The position numbers were made by a program, and so were the translations under genes. A stretch of DNA of 64,000 nucleotides from Rutstroemia sp. NJR-2017a BVV2 (lineage: Eukaryota; Ascomycota; Leotiomycetes; Helotiales; Rutstroemiaceae), in NCBI GenBank assembly GCA_002946415.1, contig NJPS01000006.1, positions 909,513 through 973,512 of the forward strand. Reading direction: 5' to 3'. The notes beneath the pieces were generated by a model. It was not told the DNA's origin and made no database searches. It was given only the letters and a program-made list of their open reading frames with translations. The first letter of the stretch is position 1; each line of letters starts with the position of its first letter. Shown here piece after piece: positions 29,092 to 42,100 of this stretch.

Positions 29092-29295
29092 TTTATAATT
29101 ATAGTTTAGAGCTAGTTCTCTATCTAAAGTTTATTTAGTTAAACTCTTTATCTAAACCGCTATAGTATTAGTATACTATATACTCTATATATAATCAACT
29201 TTCTGTATTTAAACTTTTTAAACTTTATAACTTTTTTAGTTCTTTAGTTGTTAATTCTAAAACTAAATCTATTCTATTATTAAAGATTCATTATA
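29092..29295 (+). repeat. 3' LTR of Gypsy-B1
   Basis: 204 bp, about 10 bp shorter than the 5' copy. It starts TATAACGAATTTTATAATTA and ends AAAGATTCATTATA. Confidence 0.85.
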
Positions 29296-30119
29296 ATTAT
29301 TTGAAGAAATTAATTTATAAATTGAAAACTCTATTATAATTTATTATAATAATATATAAATAATCTAATTAATTATAAAGATAAATAAATAAATCTTAAC
29401 AAAACTCCAATATATTAATATTTAGAATATATAGTTGAAATAGAAATATAAAAAGAAAAACTTTAATATTACTTATTTCTTTATTAATAATATATTAGTA
29501 GATAAATTAATTAAGAATCTAATTAGATAAAACTTCGAATATTTCGAAATATTATTTATTTATTTATTTATTTATTTCTAACCTACTAAATAATATATAT
29601 AGTATTAGTTATAAGAAAGCTTAATCTAATTAATTATATTAGTAAAATCTCTTTAGATAAAATTATTAATTATATTACTTTATATTTCTTATTTTTATAT
29701 ATTTACTCTATTTTTATTCTTTATAGTTATACTATTTAGTTATTCTTTAATCTTATTATTTATATTATAGCTAGTTAGTAAATCTAAAATACTTGAATTA
29801 TTTATTCTAGATTAATTATTTAACTATTTACTATATTTATTCTAAATTATTAAGTAATTTAATAATAGTTATTTCTCTTTATTATTATTTTCTTATTTAC
29901 TCGATATTATAATATAGAAAGATATACTTAATTATTTCTATATTAATATAATAATATATATAAACTAGAGATTTATAACTTAGTATTCTTTATATATTTA
30001 GAAAGTATATATAGCTTATTTACTTTATTTTATTTTAGATAAATATTATATTCTCTATTTTACTAAATTCTTTATATAGTTTGAATTTATTTTTATCTAA
30101 TATTGAACTTTTTACTATT
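29296..30119 (-). mobile_element. LINE-type 3' segment on the minus strand (upper part), interrupted by Gypsy-B2
   Basis: The reverse complement of about 29,580-30,119 aligns by eye with the plus-strand sequence at about 41,500-42,090, including the run TAATTAATTAGATTAAGCTT against its plus-strand counterpart near 42,000. It continues on the other side of Gypsy-B2 at 36,467. The sequence from 29,296 to about 29,560 has no clear match. No open frame remains. Confidence 0.5.
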
Positions 30120-30124
30120 ATACT
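30120..30124 (+). repeat. Target-site duplication ATACT, left copy (Gypsy-B2)
   Basis: ATACT directly precedes the left LTR of B2 and recurs at 36,462-36,466 directly after its right LTR. Confidence 0.95.
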
Positions 30125-30338
30125 TATAATGAATTTTTAATAATAGAATAGATTTAGCTTTAGAATTAATAACTAAAGAACTAAGAAAGCTATAGAACTT
30201 AAAGAGTTTAAATATAGAAAATTGATTATATATAGAGTATATAGTATACTAATATTATAGCAGTTTAGATAGAGAGTTTGATTAAGTAAGTTTTAGATAG
30301 AAAACTAATTCCAGACTATAATCATAAAGTTTATTATA
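30125..30338 (-). repeat. 3' LTR of Gypsy-B2
   Basis: 214 bp. On the plus strand it reads TATAATGAATTT...AAAGTTTATTATA. It is adjoined on its right by the complement of a purine tract (CTATTCTTTTCTTC), which places it at the 3' end of the minus-strand element. Confidence 0.9.
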
Positions 30339-33300
30339 CTATTCTTTTCTTCAAATAAGTTTATTCTCGAGTATTATTATTTTAACTAAAGATTGATAAT
30401 TAGTATTAGTTAAATAAATATAAAGTAAAGAATATATTAAAGAAATAAGCTAAAGAATATATATCTTTAAACTAGTATTATTAGATAATTATTATCTATA
30501 TAATTATAATTCTCTTCTCTATTCTAGAATAGTTATAGCTATTTAGATAAAAAGGTAAATAGACTAGGAAGTATTAGATTCTCTAAGTAGAAGTTATATA
30601 ACTTATATAATACTATTTTCAAATTAGAAGTTTTATACTAGATCAGATTAGTATTATAATTAAACTAGAAAATATAATATTCTAGAGATCTATAATATTT
30701 TCTATAAATAAGTACTTTATCGACTTTGTATTTATCAATATTTATAATATTAAATAATAGTAGAAATTTATTATATTAATTAGATAATAGATTATCAATA
30801 GCTTTATATAATTTATCTATTAGGAATATATTATAGATATATATTATATCAGATAGTTCTAAATAAAATAAATAATCTATTTTCTCAAGTATCTTAAAGT
30901 ATCTATTTATAAGATAATTAAGCTTTCTTGATAGTTACTATATCGAGAGATATTATATATCTAGTTATATATAATTACCTATATAGAAATTAATAGATCT
31001 TCGATATATATTAGCTATTTTAGATATATAGTCTTATATTCTCTATATAGTAGAGTATATATATTCAAGTACTTTATAGTTATAATAGATATAAATATAG
31101 ATATTATTTATATTAAGATTATCAATTATAAAGTAGTTTGCTTATTAGCTTTATAAAGCTTTAGAAATATATTTATAAAGTACTTCAAAAGATAGGAAAT
31201 CTCTAAATAATAAATATAGAAATATTAATTAAATATAGTTTATTATAAAAAGGTATTTCAATTAATTATCTTGATAGTAACTGATGAAAGGTCTTAAATA
31301 CTTTTGTAAATACTGATTATAAATCTTTATCTAACTATCTATTTATAAGTAGTTTATAGTAAAAAGTTTAGTATCTATATCTAGAATATTATTGAATTCC
31401 TTCTAGAAAAAAGAGATAAATTAAGGATTACAATCTAATAATATAATAGTTGGTAGATTATAGTATTGGTAAATATATATTAAATATAGTTTAGCTTAGT
31501 TATATATATCGATGGTTTTATAATAAGGAATAGTAATAACTTGTTTACTTAGATAATCGATAATAACTAATATATTATCGAATCTATATTTATTTTTATT
31601 GAAGCTATAGTAGTCTATAGTAATATATTTCCAAATATATATAAGGATTAATAGAGGATATAATAAATCAAGTATTTTATCTCTTAGTACTAAACTACGA
31701 TAGTAGATATAACAATTATATATATAAGTAATAATATTATCTTAAAGATTATACTAATAATACTAATAGATAAATAGTAAGATAATTTTTCAAATACTAG
31801 AATATATAGTTATTATAGAGTTGTGGACTTTGCAAATTAGAAAGATATATAAATTAGCTATATTAGAGATAACTAAATAACCTTTATAAAGTAATAAGTT
31901 ATTTTGTATAGAAAACTTAACTTAGTTAATAATCGATATAATTCTTAAAGATTATAAACTTTTTATTTCTTGGTTTACTTATAAAATATATATAATAAAA
32001 GTAAGTTGATTTGGTATATTATAAAGTTCAGATAGTTAGAAGTTAGTTTTGTAAAAGTAGATATATATTTAAGTAATAATTATCTAACAATCCAATTACT
32101 CTTTCTTTAATAATTATTATACTTTTTTCTCCTTTTTAGTTTTATTCTAGAAATCCAATTTATCTATTTTATAAATTAAAGTATTAGTTAGAGGATTCTA
32201 CTTTCCGAAGTAGTATATAATCAAGAAATAGTAATCAATAAATAATTTAGTTTAATATACTTGATAAATATTAAGAAATTTAGTTAATATAAAGTATTCT
32301 AATATTTTATAATTAGTATAGATATATATCTAGTAAGAAATACTAGTTAGCTCGATATACTAGTTTGCGAATAATTTAATAATAACTAGTATTTCCTTAT
32401 TATATATCTTATAATTAAGTTCTGCTATTTGTATAGTTTTTGAGAAATAAATAATAAATAAATAGTTATCTCTATATTTCTATAAAAGTATATTAGCTAT
32501 AACTTTATTTGATATATCGGTTTCAAATATATAAAAGAATATATAATTATAGTATTTAAGTAAAGAAACTAAAGTTAATATCTTTTTTAGTATATTGAAT
32601 ACTTATTGATAGTTTTCATTGAAGTCAATATAAGTTCTGGTTTTTATCAGATTAATTAAAGATTTTGCAATCAAGTTAAAATTATAGATAAACTAGTAAT
32701 AAAAGTTATAGAAATCTAAGAAAAATTAAATATCTTTTATAATACTAGAGTATTGCTATTTTCGTATAATAATAACTTTTTCTAGATTTATTTCAATACC
32801 TTTAATAAAGATAATAAATTCTAAATACCTTATCTATTTAATATCGAATTTATACTTCTTTATATCGGTTTGGAGATTAGTATCTTAAAGATATTATAGA
32901 ACTAACTTTATATATATTATATATTCTAGTTTGTTCTTAAAGTAAATTAGAATATTATCTAAATAAATAATATAGAATATATCTAGATAATCGAAAAATA
33001 TATTATTTATATAATACTAATAGATTATAAAGTTATTTGTTAATCCGAAAAATATAACTTTATATTTATATATTCTATAGTATATCCGAAAAGTAATATA
33101 CTTTTCCGAAATAGAATCTATTTAAATATAATAGAAGGTTTAGTAGATATCTAGCTTAGTAAAGATCTTTATATTTATAATACTAATAAGTATTTCGTTA
33201 ATTAGAGATAATAGATATCGATCTTTATAGATAAAGATATTAAATATCCAGAAATCAATATAGAAATATAGTTTATCTATAGATTTCTTGATAAAGAAAA

Positions 33301-36247
33301 TAGAGATTATAAATAATATTTAGCTAGATTTAATAAAATCTTTTAATAGATTCTCTATAAGATACTTCTTGATAATTTCAAGTTTTTCAAATAATATTTT
33401 ATAAAGTAGGTTATATTTCAATACTTTCTTATTATTATTCTCTAAATAGATTTTATAATTATAGAGATAGTAAGATAATAGAATATCTAATTCAATTTTA
33501 GAGAAAATATAGATATAGTTAGTATATTTATTAGAGAATAGTAGCTTGATAATATCTATTTATAGTAATATATATATTATATCTTATCTAAATCGAGAGA
33601 AGAGAAACTAAATTATAAAGATTATTTTCTATTATTCTTTATTCTAGATATCTCGATATTGATTAATTAGATTATCTAATTCTTGCAAAATTATAGTAAA
33701 TAGTTTATAATTACTATATTTCTTATAGATAGTATTTAAAATAGTATCCGAGATAATATAAATTTCAATAGTAAAGAGCTTATATATAATAAGAGGTATC
33801 TAGAAAGGTTTTAGAGAATATTTAGAAACTAGAGAAGATAATATTTCTACTATTCTTAATTTCTTTTCTATTTTAGTAGTATTTAGCTTTACTAACTTCT
33901 TATAGAATAACCTAATATTAATTAGAATTACTTTAGTTATATTAGAATTCAACTTACTAGATAGAATAAAATCGGAAAAGATAGAATCTGATTTCAATTT
34001 AAATAAGTACTTTTCGGTTAGTTTATAAAATAGAATAATTATATTAATTATTTCAGTCTAAATTAGAAAATATTTCTTCTTTTAGAATATATCTAATTAT
34101 CTATTTCTCCAATCAGTATCAGCTTAGTAAAAGTAGTTAATTATAGATTTATTATTATCTAGTTATACTTCGAAGTTGATAAAGTAATTAAATATATAAA
34201 GTAGATCAGCTAGTTACTTAAGTTGGTAATATATATAATTTAGAAATATATAGTATTTAGTAAATTATTATCGTTCTAGGATAATATACTAGGATCCAAG
34301 ATAGGTAATTAAAAAGAGAGTAAATAATTATATATAGCTATTAATTATAAAGTTAATTAAAATATAATATATAATCTCTTAGCTCTTAATATTATTATAG
34401 CTTTTGATCTATAAAAGAGATTTCAAATACTTAAAAATAGATTTTAGAATAGAAGAAAGATATTTAAGAAAAGATATATTGATAAATACAAAACTATTTA
34501 TTTCTAAATTAATAAGAGCTTTGGATTGAAAAAAGAGGTTATTCTTTATTAAAGTATATAAGAATATTATATATTCTTCTTCTATTAAGATAGTAAAATC
34601 CAAATATCTTATATCTCTTAACTTATCTAGAAAGAAGTTTTTTACTAAATAATATCTTTTATCTAGTTTATCTTTTTATAAATTATATAAGCAATTATTT
34701 CTATTTTAGTTATAATAAAACCTTCTTAAATATTTATAAAGGTTTCTTGATCTTTATCTATCTCCAAATATTTAATTATATTTATAATATAAAGGATATA
34801 GGATCTAGTTCGATCTCTATTATAGTTATCTAAAAAGATAAAGTAGTATTATATATTACTTTATTGAAAAATAGAGATATTACAATAAAGAGTAAAGTAT
34901 TATAGAATATTAATAGATACAGAAGTACTAAAATATAGGTTTATAGATATATATATATATAGAATATTAAGTTATTTTGTTTAGATAATTAACTTGTTTT
35001 TATTTATAGTATAAGATCTATTTTACAATCTATAAATAGAGTTGCTAGTAAAGGTATCAGAATATATAATATTTATAATTTTAATTCCTACTTTATTTAC
35101 TTCGAACTATTGGTAAATCTATATATTATCTTCAAAGAATTAGCTAGCTATATATCCTATATTTGTAGTATATTGGTAGAATTTAGTAACTTTAATAATT
35201 AGATCCTAGTAAAGGATATACTTATCTATAATATTTATAATAATAATAAGTAATATAAATTACTAGTAGAACTTGATAAAACTTAAATTATTTATACGAA
35301 ATATATAATACTTATCAGCTATATACTATATTTCTGCTAGATCGGTCAAGAAAGTTATTACTAATTCGATAAGTTATATAGCTATTAAAGAGAAAGATTA
35401 TTATAGATATAATTTTTCGAAGTATACTAATACTATATTCTATATCTACTTTAGAATATATTATTATCGGAAACTTTCGATTAGTAGTATATATTAGTAA
35501 ATCTCGAGTTATTCTAATATAAGTACTTTCTATAAATTTAGTCTAATACTTATATTATTGTTTAGTTTATTATATAGATCTATTACTTTAGAATAGTAAA
35601 GAGCTAAGCTAATCGATATAAACAAATTATAGATTTATATATAAAGTTGCTATTATATCTTATATATATTTGTTATATATAAGGTATCTTAGAAAAAATA
35701 TATATATTCTTTTGTTAAAAGTACTAATATAATTTATTTAATTAATAGTTGAATATTTCTTAATCTATTAACTTCTCCAGAGAGTTCTTATAACTACTTT
35801 ATAAAGAAGATATTTTATTTTTCTAATATTAGTATATTTACTTAGTTGTTGGTATTCTTATTAGTAGCTTAGAAGATAGTAGTATTAGATATTAAGTTTT
35901 GTATCTATTATTGAGAGAAAGTTCTATTTTGATCTTTACTATTATTATTATTATCTATATTAGTTTCTTCTTGGATATTGATATATTATCTAGAAGATAA
36001 AATATTACTAATAATAAAATAAGTATTAATCGAATACTTAAGGAATATTCTATTTATTGTTATTGTTATTACTAAATAGGAAGTATATTATAAAGATTAT
36101 TAATAATTACTATATATCGAGAATCTCTCGAAATAGATCTATTTTTACTACTTAGTAATCAGAGTAATTAGAAATAAAAAAGGATAAATAGTTGATATTA
36201 TTTGGATAGTTATCAGTACAACTAATAGAGTTATAAATTATTAATAA
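30339..36247 (-). pseudogene. pol: Gypsy-B2 gag-pol relic
   Basis: All domains are read on the minus strand. Gag-like sequence lies at about 34,900-36,100. Protease is the open stretch 34,409-34,603 with ALINLEINSFVFI, a decayed ALIDSG. A linker (33,800-33,997) leads to RT at about 32,700-33,600, with the active site read as YLDN near 32,950. RNase H is about 32,200-32,650. Integrase is about 30,900-32,000, including the NILVIIDYLSKQ block near 31,530-31,590, which is the same place where A3 entered B1. The chromodomain-like end is about 30,550-30,750. In-frame stops are frequent. Confidence 0.85.
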
Positions 36248-36461
36248 TATAATAAACCTTTAATAATAAAGTAGATTTAGCTTTAGAATTAATAATTAAA
36301 AAACTAAGAAAGTTATAGAATTTGAAGAGTTTAAATATAGAAAATTGATTATATATAAAATATATAGTATACTAATACTATAATAACTTAGATAAGAAGT
36401 TTGATTAAGTAAACCTTAGATAGAGAACTAGCTCTAGGTTATAATTATAAGGTTCGTCACA
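36248..36461 (-). repeat. 5' LTR of Gypsy-B2
   Basis: 214 bp. It ends on the plus strand with GGTTCGTCACA, the least mutated LTR-B terminus in the window, and was used to define the ancestral LTR ends. Confidence 0.92.
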
Positions 36462-36466
36462 ATACT

Positions 36467-38560
36467 ATATTATTTAATTATATCTTTTATCTATTATATT
36501 TTCTATATTTGTTTTTCAAATTTAAGTATTCTGGTTTAATTAATATATTTAGTCGGGATATTTGATAAGTTCTATTTTATCTTTCTATTATCTTTTCTTT
36601 TCTATATTTATAAATACTATTCTTGATAGATCTATTAAATAGAAATATCTTTTTAGTATTTGAAGAATTTTCTAAATTTTTTATTATAATATATATTAAT
36701 TAGAAGAATTGTTATTTCTGCTTTTATTTTATAAATAGATATAGTTTGATATACTTTTATAATCTTTTATAGATATATTATTTATATTTGCTCGAGCTTT
36801 TATTTAATTATATCTTTTTTTCCAGATTTATATTATACTTCTATATTATAAGTTAGTATAGTATATATATATATTATATATAAAACTTATATTTAATATA
36901 ATATTAAATTCTAAGTTATCTAATTAAGTCTACTAAATATAATTAGTATTATAATATTTTTCTTTTAAACTATCTTTATATATATTTTCCAATTAAGCTT
37001 TATATCGAACTAAATACCAAGTATTTATATATTTAGTAATAGAATATATTCTATTCTTTATCCGAACTAGATTATAGTTACTAGATTAAATCTATTCTAT
37101 ATTTTTATAAAGTAAACAAGTTTATATTTTGCTAATATAAAATATATTTTATAATATTAAATATATTCTAGGATCTTCTAATATATATTAATAAACTTAT
37201 TATAGTTAGTTTCTATACTCGAATTTATTGTTATTAGATATATATTATTAATAAAATTATTTATATAGAGATTCTATTTAGAAAGTAAATATATTCGAAT
37301 AAGCTTTATATTATAAAGTAAAAAAAGTATTAGTAAAAATAATGATTTCTATAATATCTCTATTTATAAAGAGAATTCTTCTAATATCTTATTAATAAAT
37401 AAGAAATATATAGTTTTATTATTTAGAAAACTTATTATCTATTTATTAATCTATTAGAGGAAACTAAGTTTCTAGATTATTATTACTAGATATAAATAAA
37501 TTACTATATTGAATATTTCTGTTATATTTAGTAAAAGTAATATTGTTATTTATTCCTTATTTAACTAAATAAATTTAATTACTAAGATAAATAGATCTAG
37601 TATTATTATTATATTTTTTTATATTTTTGTTTTTATTTATTTATTTAGTAATAGATTATATTATTTAGCTATATTATAAATCTTCTAGATTATAATCTTC
37701 TTAATTAGTTTTTCTAATATATTTAGAAATATAATCGATTACTAAGTTTTGATTTATTTATAACTTGGTTTTCTAGATTTATATAATATTATTATTAAAG
37801 TATTTTTCAAACTTTTTGATATATATTTAAATTTCTAATTAGCTTGAACTAAATTTATAATTATTTCTATAAATAACTAATTTAGTTTTTTAAGAAAGTA
37901 ATATAGAATTTGATCTTTTCTTAATATAGAATAATCCAAATATCTTCGGAATAGTTTAATAAACTCTTTAGTTATAAATTTCTTATTTATCTCGAATTTT
38001 GGTAAATATTCTTAATTTATAATATTATATAATTTAATATTTTCCAGATTATCTAATAGCTATTATAATATATTTAAAAGATATTATCTATTTCTATAAA
38101 AATACTAAATAAATATATATATCTTTTCTTCAAATAAGTTTATATATCTACTTTCTCCAAATTTAAATATAGAGATTATATTTTATTTTATTATTATTTC
38201 CTTATTTTACTTTATTAGTTTCTATAGTTTTTCTATTTTATAATATTTATATATAGTTTATCTTTAAATTATTTATTTTATTTAATAGATTATTTACTTT
38301 TTTCTTTTCTAAAGTTATTCGATTTATAATTTTAGTTACTTATTTTCTCTTTTGGTAAATTACTACTAATATATAAAATATATTATTTTTATTATTATAT
38401 CTATTTTAGATATCTATCAATATTTTATTTTTTCTAAATTCTATTTTTAAGAAATTATTATATTAATGATTTTCTAGATCTAGAGAGTAAATATTATAAT
38501 ATATATTTCCAAGTTTTTTATCGAATATTATTTAATATTATATCTTGGTAAATATAAAGT
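36467..38560 (-). mobile_element. LINE-type and unassigned retroelement relic on the minus strand
   Basis: The reverse complement of about 36,467-37,210 matches the plus-strand sequence at about 41,000-41,500 (shared words around AGAAATTCTTC and TTAATAGATCTATTAA), so it is the other half of the LINE-type copy cut by Gypsy-B2. From about 37,210 to 38,560 the minus-strand frame is Lys/Gln/Glu-rich with a coiled-coil look and many TAG/TAA codons. It could be a gag-type protein, but I cannot assign it. Confidence 0.45.
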
Positions 38561-40850
38561 TATTTACTTAACTTGAATAATATCAAAGTATTATTTAATT
38601 TATAAGATATCTAGAATAAGATCGAAAAAATTAAGTAATCTATTTATTATTAAAATAAAAGAATAATAAAGGATATCTATAAGATTTTATTAAGTTATAT
38701 ATCAAGATATTAATTGCAATTATTTAAAGCAAAACTAATTACTAACTAAGTAAAAAATTTATAAAATAATTAATATCTATAAATAAATAAAATAAATTTA
38801 TCTATTATTCTTAATAATATTTCTTAAAGATAAATAATTATTATATAATTTCTTCTTTAATTCTCGGTATTTATTTTACCAACTTTATATTTCTTTATTT
38901 TAGTATTTTCAATAATATTATCTTTATTATTATAAAGATATTCTATTATTAAATAGAAAGTAATATAATATTTTTTCTTAGTTTAATCAATATATTAACT
39001 AATCTAGTAGATTGTAAATATAAATCAATTTTATTTTTTTATCTCTATCTGATTGATAAATTAAATATCTATAAATAATCTCCTAAAATACTAAATATAA
39101 AAACTTAAAAATATAAATCTTATATTAGAAATAATAATAACTCTAAATCTTAGTTATATAAATATTATAAAACTTCTATTTAGAATAAGATTTATTTATA
39201 ATAAACTAGATATAATATTAATAAAAATATTTAAACTTATTATCTTTGATATAAATAGATAAATAAGATAAATAATAAAATTGATTTTTGATATAAATAA
39301 TAACTATAATCTAAGATAATTAGTAAATAAAAGAAATCTTAGAATAAAGAAGAAATTTAGAATAAATAATAGAGAAATAATAATAGAAAGTAAATAATAA
39401 TAATTTGTTACTAGATTTAGAATTTATATTAATTTTATTAATATATTTACTAAAACTTATTATTGAATTTTAATTATTTTCAAACTTAAAGATAAAACTA
39501 TTTTCTATAATAGATATAAAACTATTTTCAATAAATTATTTATTATTTATAGCTTTATCAATAGATTATATAATAATATAATTAATATAATCAAAACTGA
39601 TTAATCTCTTTTAGAGATTAGTAAATTTAGAATCTTTATTTTAAAGAAATATTTTATTTTCTCGATCTTAAGAAATATTAATATTTAAAAACTTATTTAC
39701 TTTATTTTTAATAAGAAAATCATTTTATATAAAGATATTATTTATAAATAATATCTTATAATTATTCTATTAAAATGAGAAAATTAGTATATAAAGATAA
39801 AAGTCAAAAAAGTGAAAATATAAGAATAATCTAGAAAATCTATTTACTAAATAATTATTAAGATATATTTTCTTTATTTTATCTTCAAAATTATAAGAAA
39901 AACTAATAACTACTTTATCTTCAGAATTAATTATAATTATTCTAAAATTACTTTTTAAATAATTAGTAATTAATTAATTTTCAAACTATTAAATCAAATC
40001 TATATAAATAATTAGAAAAACTTATTTTTAAGAAATTATTAATTAAAAACAAAAAATTATTATTTTTATTATAAATAAAATATTTCAATTATTGATATTA
40101 AGAATATCTATTCTATTATTTCTATTATTTATAATAATACTTTACTAGATTATATATAAATATAATTGAAATAAAATATTGATTATAAAAAGAAATAGTA
40201 ATTAGAAATAGAATATAATAATAGTAATAATAGAAAATAATATATAAAAGAGAAAAAAGGATTTAGAAAAATAATAAGAAGGGAAAAATATTTAAGTTTA
40301 CTAAATATAGAGCTAGTAAATATATTATCATTCAAAAATCATAATAAATAATAATTATAGTAGATATAATATCGATAATTACTATTATAATTATAATCCG
40401 ATTAACAAATATTTATCTAAAAAATCTATCAAAAATAGATTAAATATTTATTATTAAAACTATCTATTTTTTATATAATATAATAAATACTTTTAAATAA
40501 AGATAACGAGAAATTAAAGTTTTCACTTCTATAATATATTTATTATCAGATCGAGATAATAGTAATATATATAGTAATATATATTTCTATATATAAAGTA
40601 AATAACTAAATATTAGTATATAGAACTAGATCTAATATATTATAACTAAATACTAGTTAGATATATTATATAATCTATAAAGTAAAATAAATTGAATATT
40701 TAATTTAGAGAATATATTATAGAAATAGATAATAAAGTTAATAAAACTAGATATAAATAAATTGAATTAATTAATCGAGCTAGTTAATAATCTAATCTAA
40801 ATAATTATATTTTCCAAATTATAAAAGTTATAAACTATAATTTAGAAATA
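38561..40850 (+). other. Unassigned AT-rich retroelement relic
   Basis: This 2.3-kb stretch of very AT-rich sequence has no open frame. The plus-strand translation has runs compatible with a decayed gag or protease (Cys/His-to-Tyr changes around 39,100-39,300), but no motif is firm. It lies directly upstream of the LINE-type C-terminal segment and could be part of the same element. Confidence 0.3.
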
Positions 40851-42100
40851 CTAACTTAATAGATTATTCCAAAATAAAAGTTTTTTCTTCTTTTTCAAAT
40901 TCGAAAAGTATAATAATTATTAATTAGATATAAATATTTGCGAAAAGATTATTAGATAAAAATTAATTAATTAATTCTATTATCTCAATTTCTCTTTTTA
41001 TAATTTAGCTATAAAATATTTATAATATAATATTAATTATATTTAATAAGCTTAACTAGATAATCTAAAATTCAATATTATATTAAATATAGATCTTATA
41101 TATAGTATATATATATATTATATTAATATATAGAATAGAAATATAATATAAATCTATAAAGAGAAATATAGTTAAATAAGAATTCGAGTAAATATAAATA
41201 ATATATTTATAAAAGATTATCGAAATATACTAAATTATATCTATTTATAAAGTAAAAACAAAAGTAATAATCTTTTCGATTAATATATATTATAATGAGA
41301 AGTTTAGGAAATTCTTCAAATATTAAAAGAATATCTTTATTTAATAGATCTATTAAAAATAATATTTATAAATTCGGAAAAAAAAAAGTAATAGAAAAAC
41401 AAAATAGAAATTACTAAATATCCTGACCGAATATATTAACTAAATAGAAATAGTTAAATCTAAAAAATAAAGATAGAAAATATAATAAATAAATAAAATA
41501 ACTAAATAATATAATATAATAATAAAGAGTTCAGTACTAGATAAAAATAAACTCAAATTATATAAAGAATTTAGTAAAATAAAAAATATAATATTTATTC
41601 AAAATAGAATAAAGTAGATAAATTATATTTACTTTCTAAATATATAAAATATATTAGATTATAAATCTCTAGTCTATATATATTATTTTACTAATATAGA
41701 AATAATTGAATATATTTTTCTATATTATAATATTAAATAGATTAGAAAATAATAATAAGAAAGAATAATTATTACTAAATTATTTGATAATTTGGAATAG
41801 ATTTAATAAATAACTAAATAACTAATTTAAAATAAATAGTTTAAATACTTCAAGTTTACTAACTAATTATAATATAAATAATATAATTAAAGACTAATTA
41901 AATAATATAATTACAAAAGATAAAAATAAAGTAAATATATAAAAATAGAAAATATAAAGTAATATAATTAGTAGTTTTATCCAAAAAGATTCTATTAATA
42001 TAATTAATTAAATTAAACTTCTTTATAGTTAATATTATATATACTAGCTAGCAAATTAGAAATAAATAAAAATAATATATTATTAGATTTTTATAAATTT
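40851..42100 (+). pseudogene. LINE (Tad1-like) ORF2 C-terminal relic, plus strand
   Basis: The frame reads LYKEFSKIKNIIFIQNR followed by a degenerate zinc knuckle near 41,690-41,735 (EIIEYIFLYYNI). In fungal Tad-type LINEs the ORF2 C-terminus carries LY-x-GL...IQMRTGKIGL and then a C...H-x-L-x-C knuckle. The expected Cys and His positions here are Tyr. The same sequence occurs in inverted orientation on both sides of Gypsy-B2. No reverse-transcriptase catalytic motif could be confirmed upstream. Confidence 0.5.

Larger units (their letters stand above)
9057..29295 (+). mobile_element. Gypsy-B1 chromovirus, split by the nested A3/A2 insertions
   Basis: It is bounded by LTRs at 9,057-9,270 and 29,092-29,295, and the internal region of about 5.9 kb is interrupted at 13,956 by the Gypsy-A3 insertion. 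The internal part reads gag, protease, RT, RNase H and integrase before the insertion, and the rest of integrase plus chromodomain after it. The purine tract GGAAAGAAGGATAG precedes the 3' LTR. The bases flanking the LTRs are GAAAT on the left and ATTAT on the right, so no target-site duplication is visible. The two flanks also belong to different sequence types. Recombination after insertion is the simplest reading. Confidence 0.85.
30125..36461 (-). mobile_element. Gypsy-B2, complete chromovirus on the minus strand
   Basis: A 6.3-kb element with identical-length LTRs (30,125-30,338 and 36,248-36,461, 214 bp each) and a perfect 5-bp duplication ATACT. Reading the minus strand from right to left gives LTR, leader, gag, protease, RT, RNase H, integrase, chromodomain, purine tract, LTR. 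The right LTR keeps the canonical terminus: on the minus strand it starts TGTGACGAACC. It sits in opposite orientation to B1, less than 1 kb away. Confidence 0.93.
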
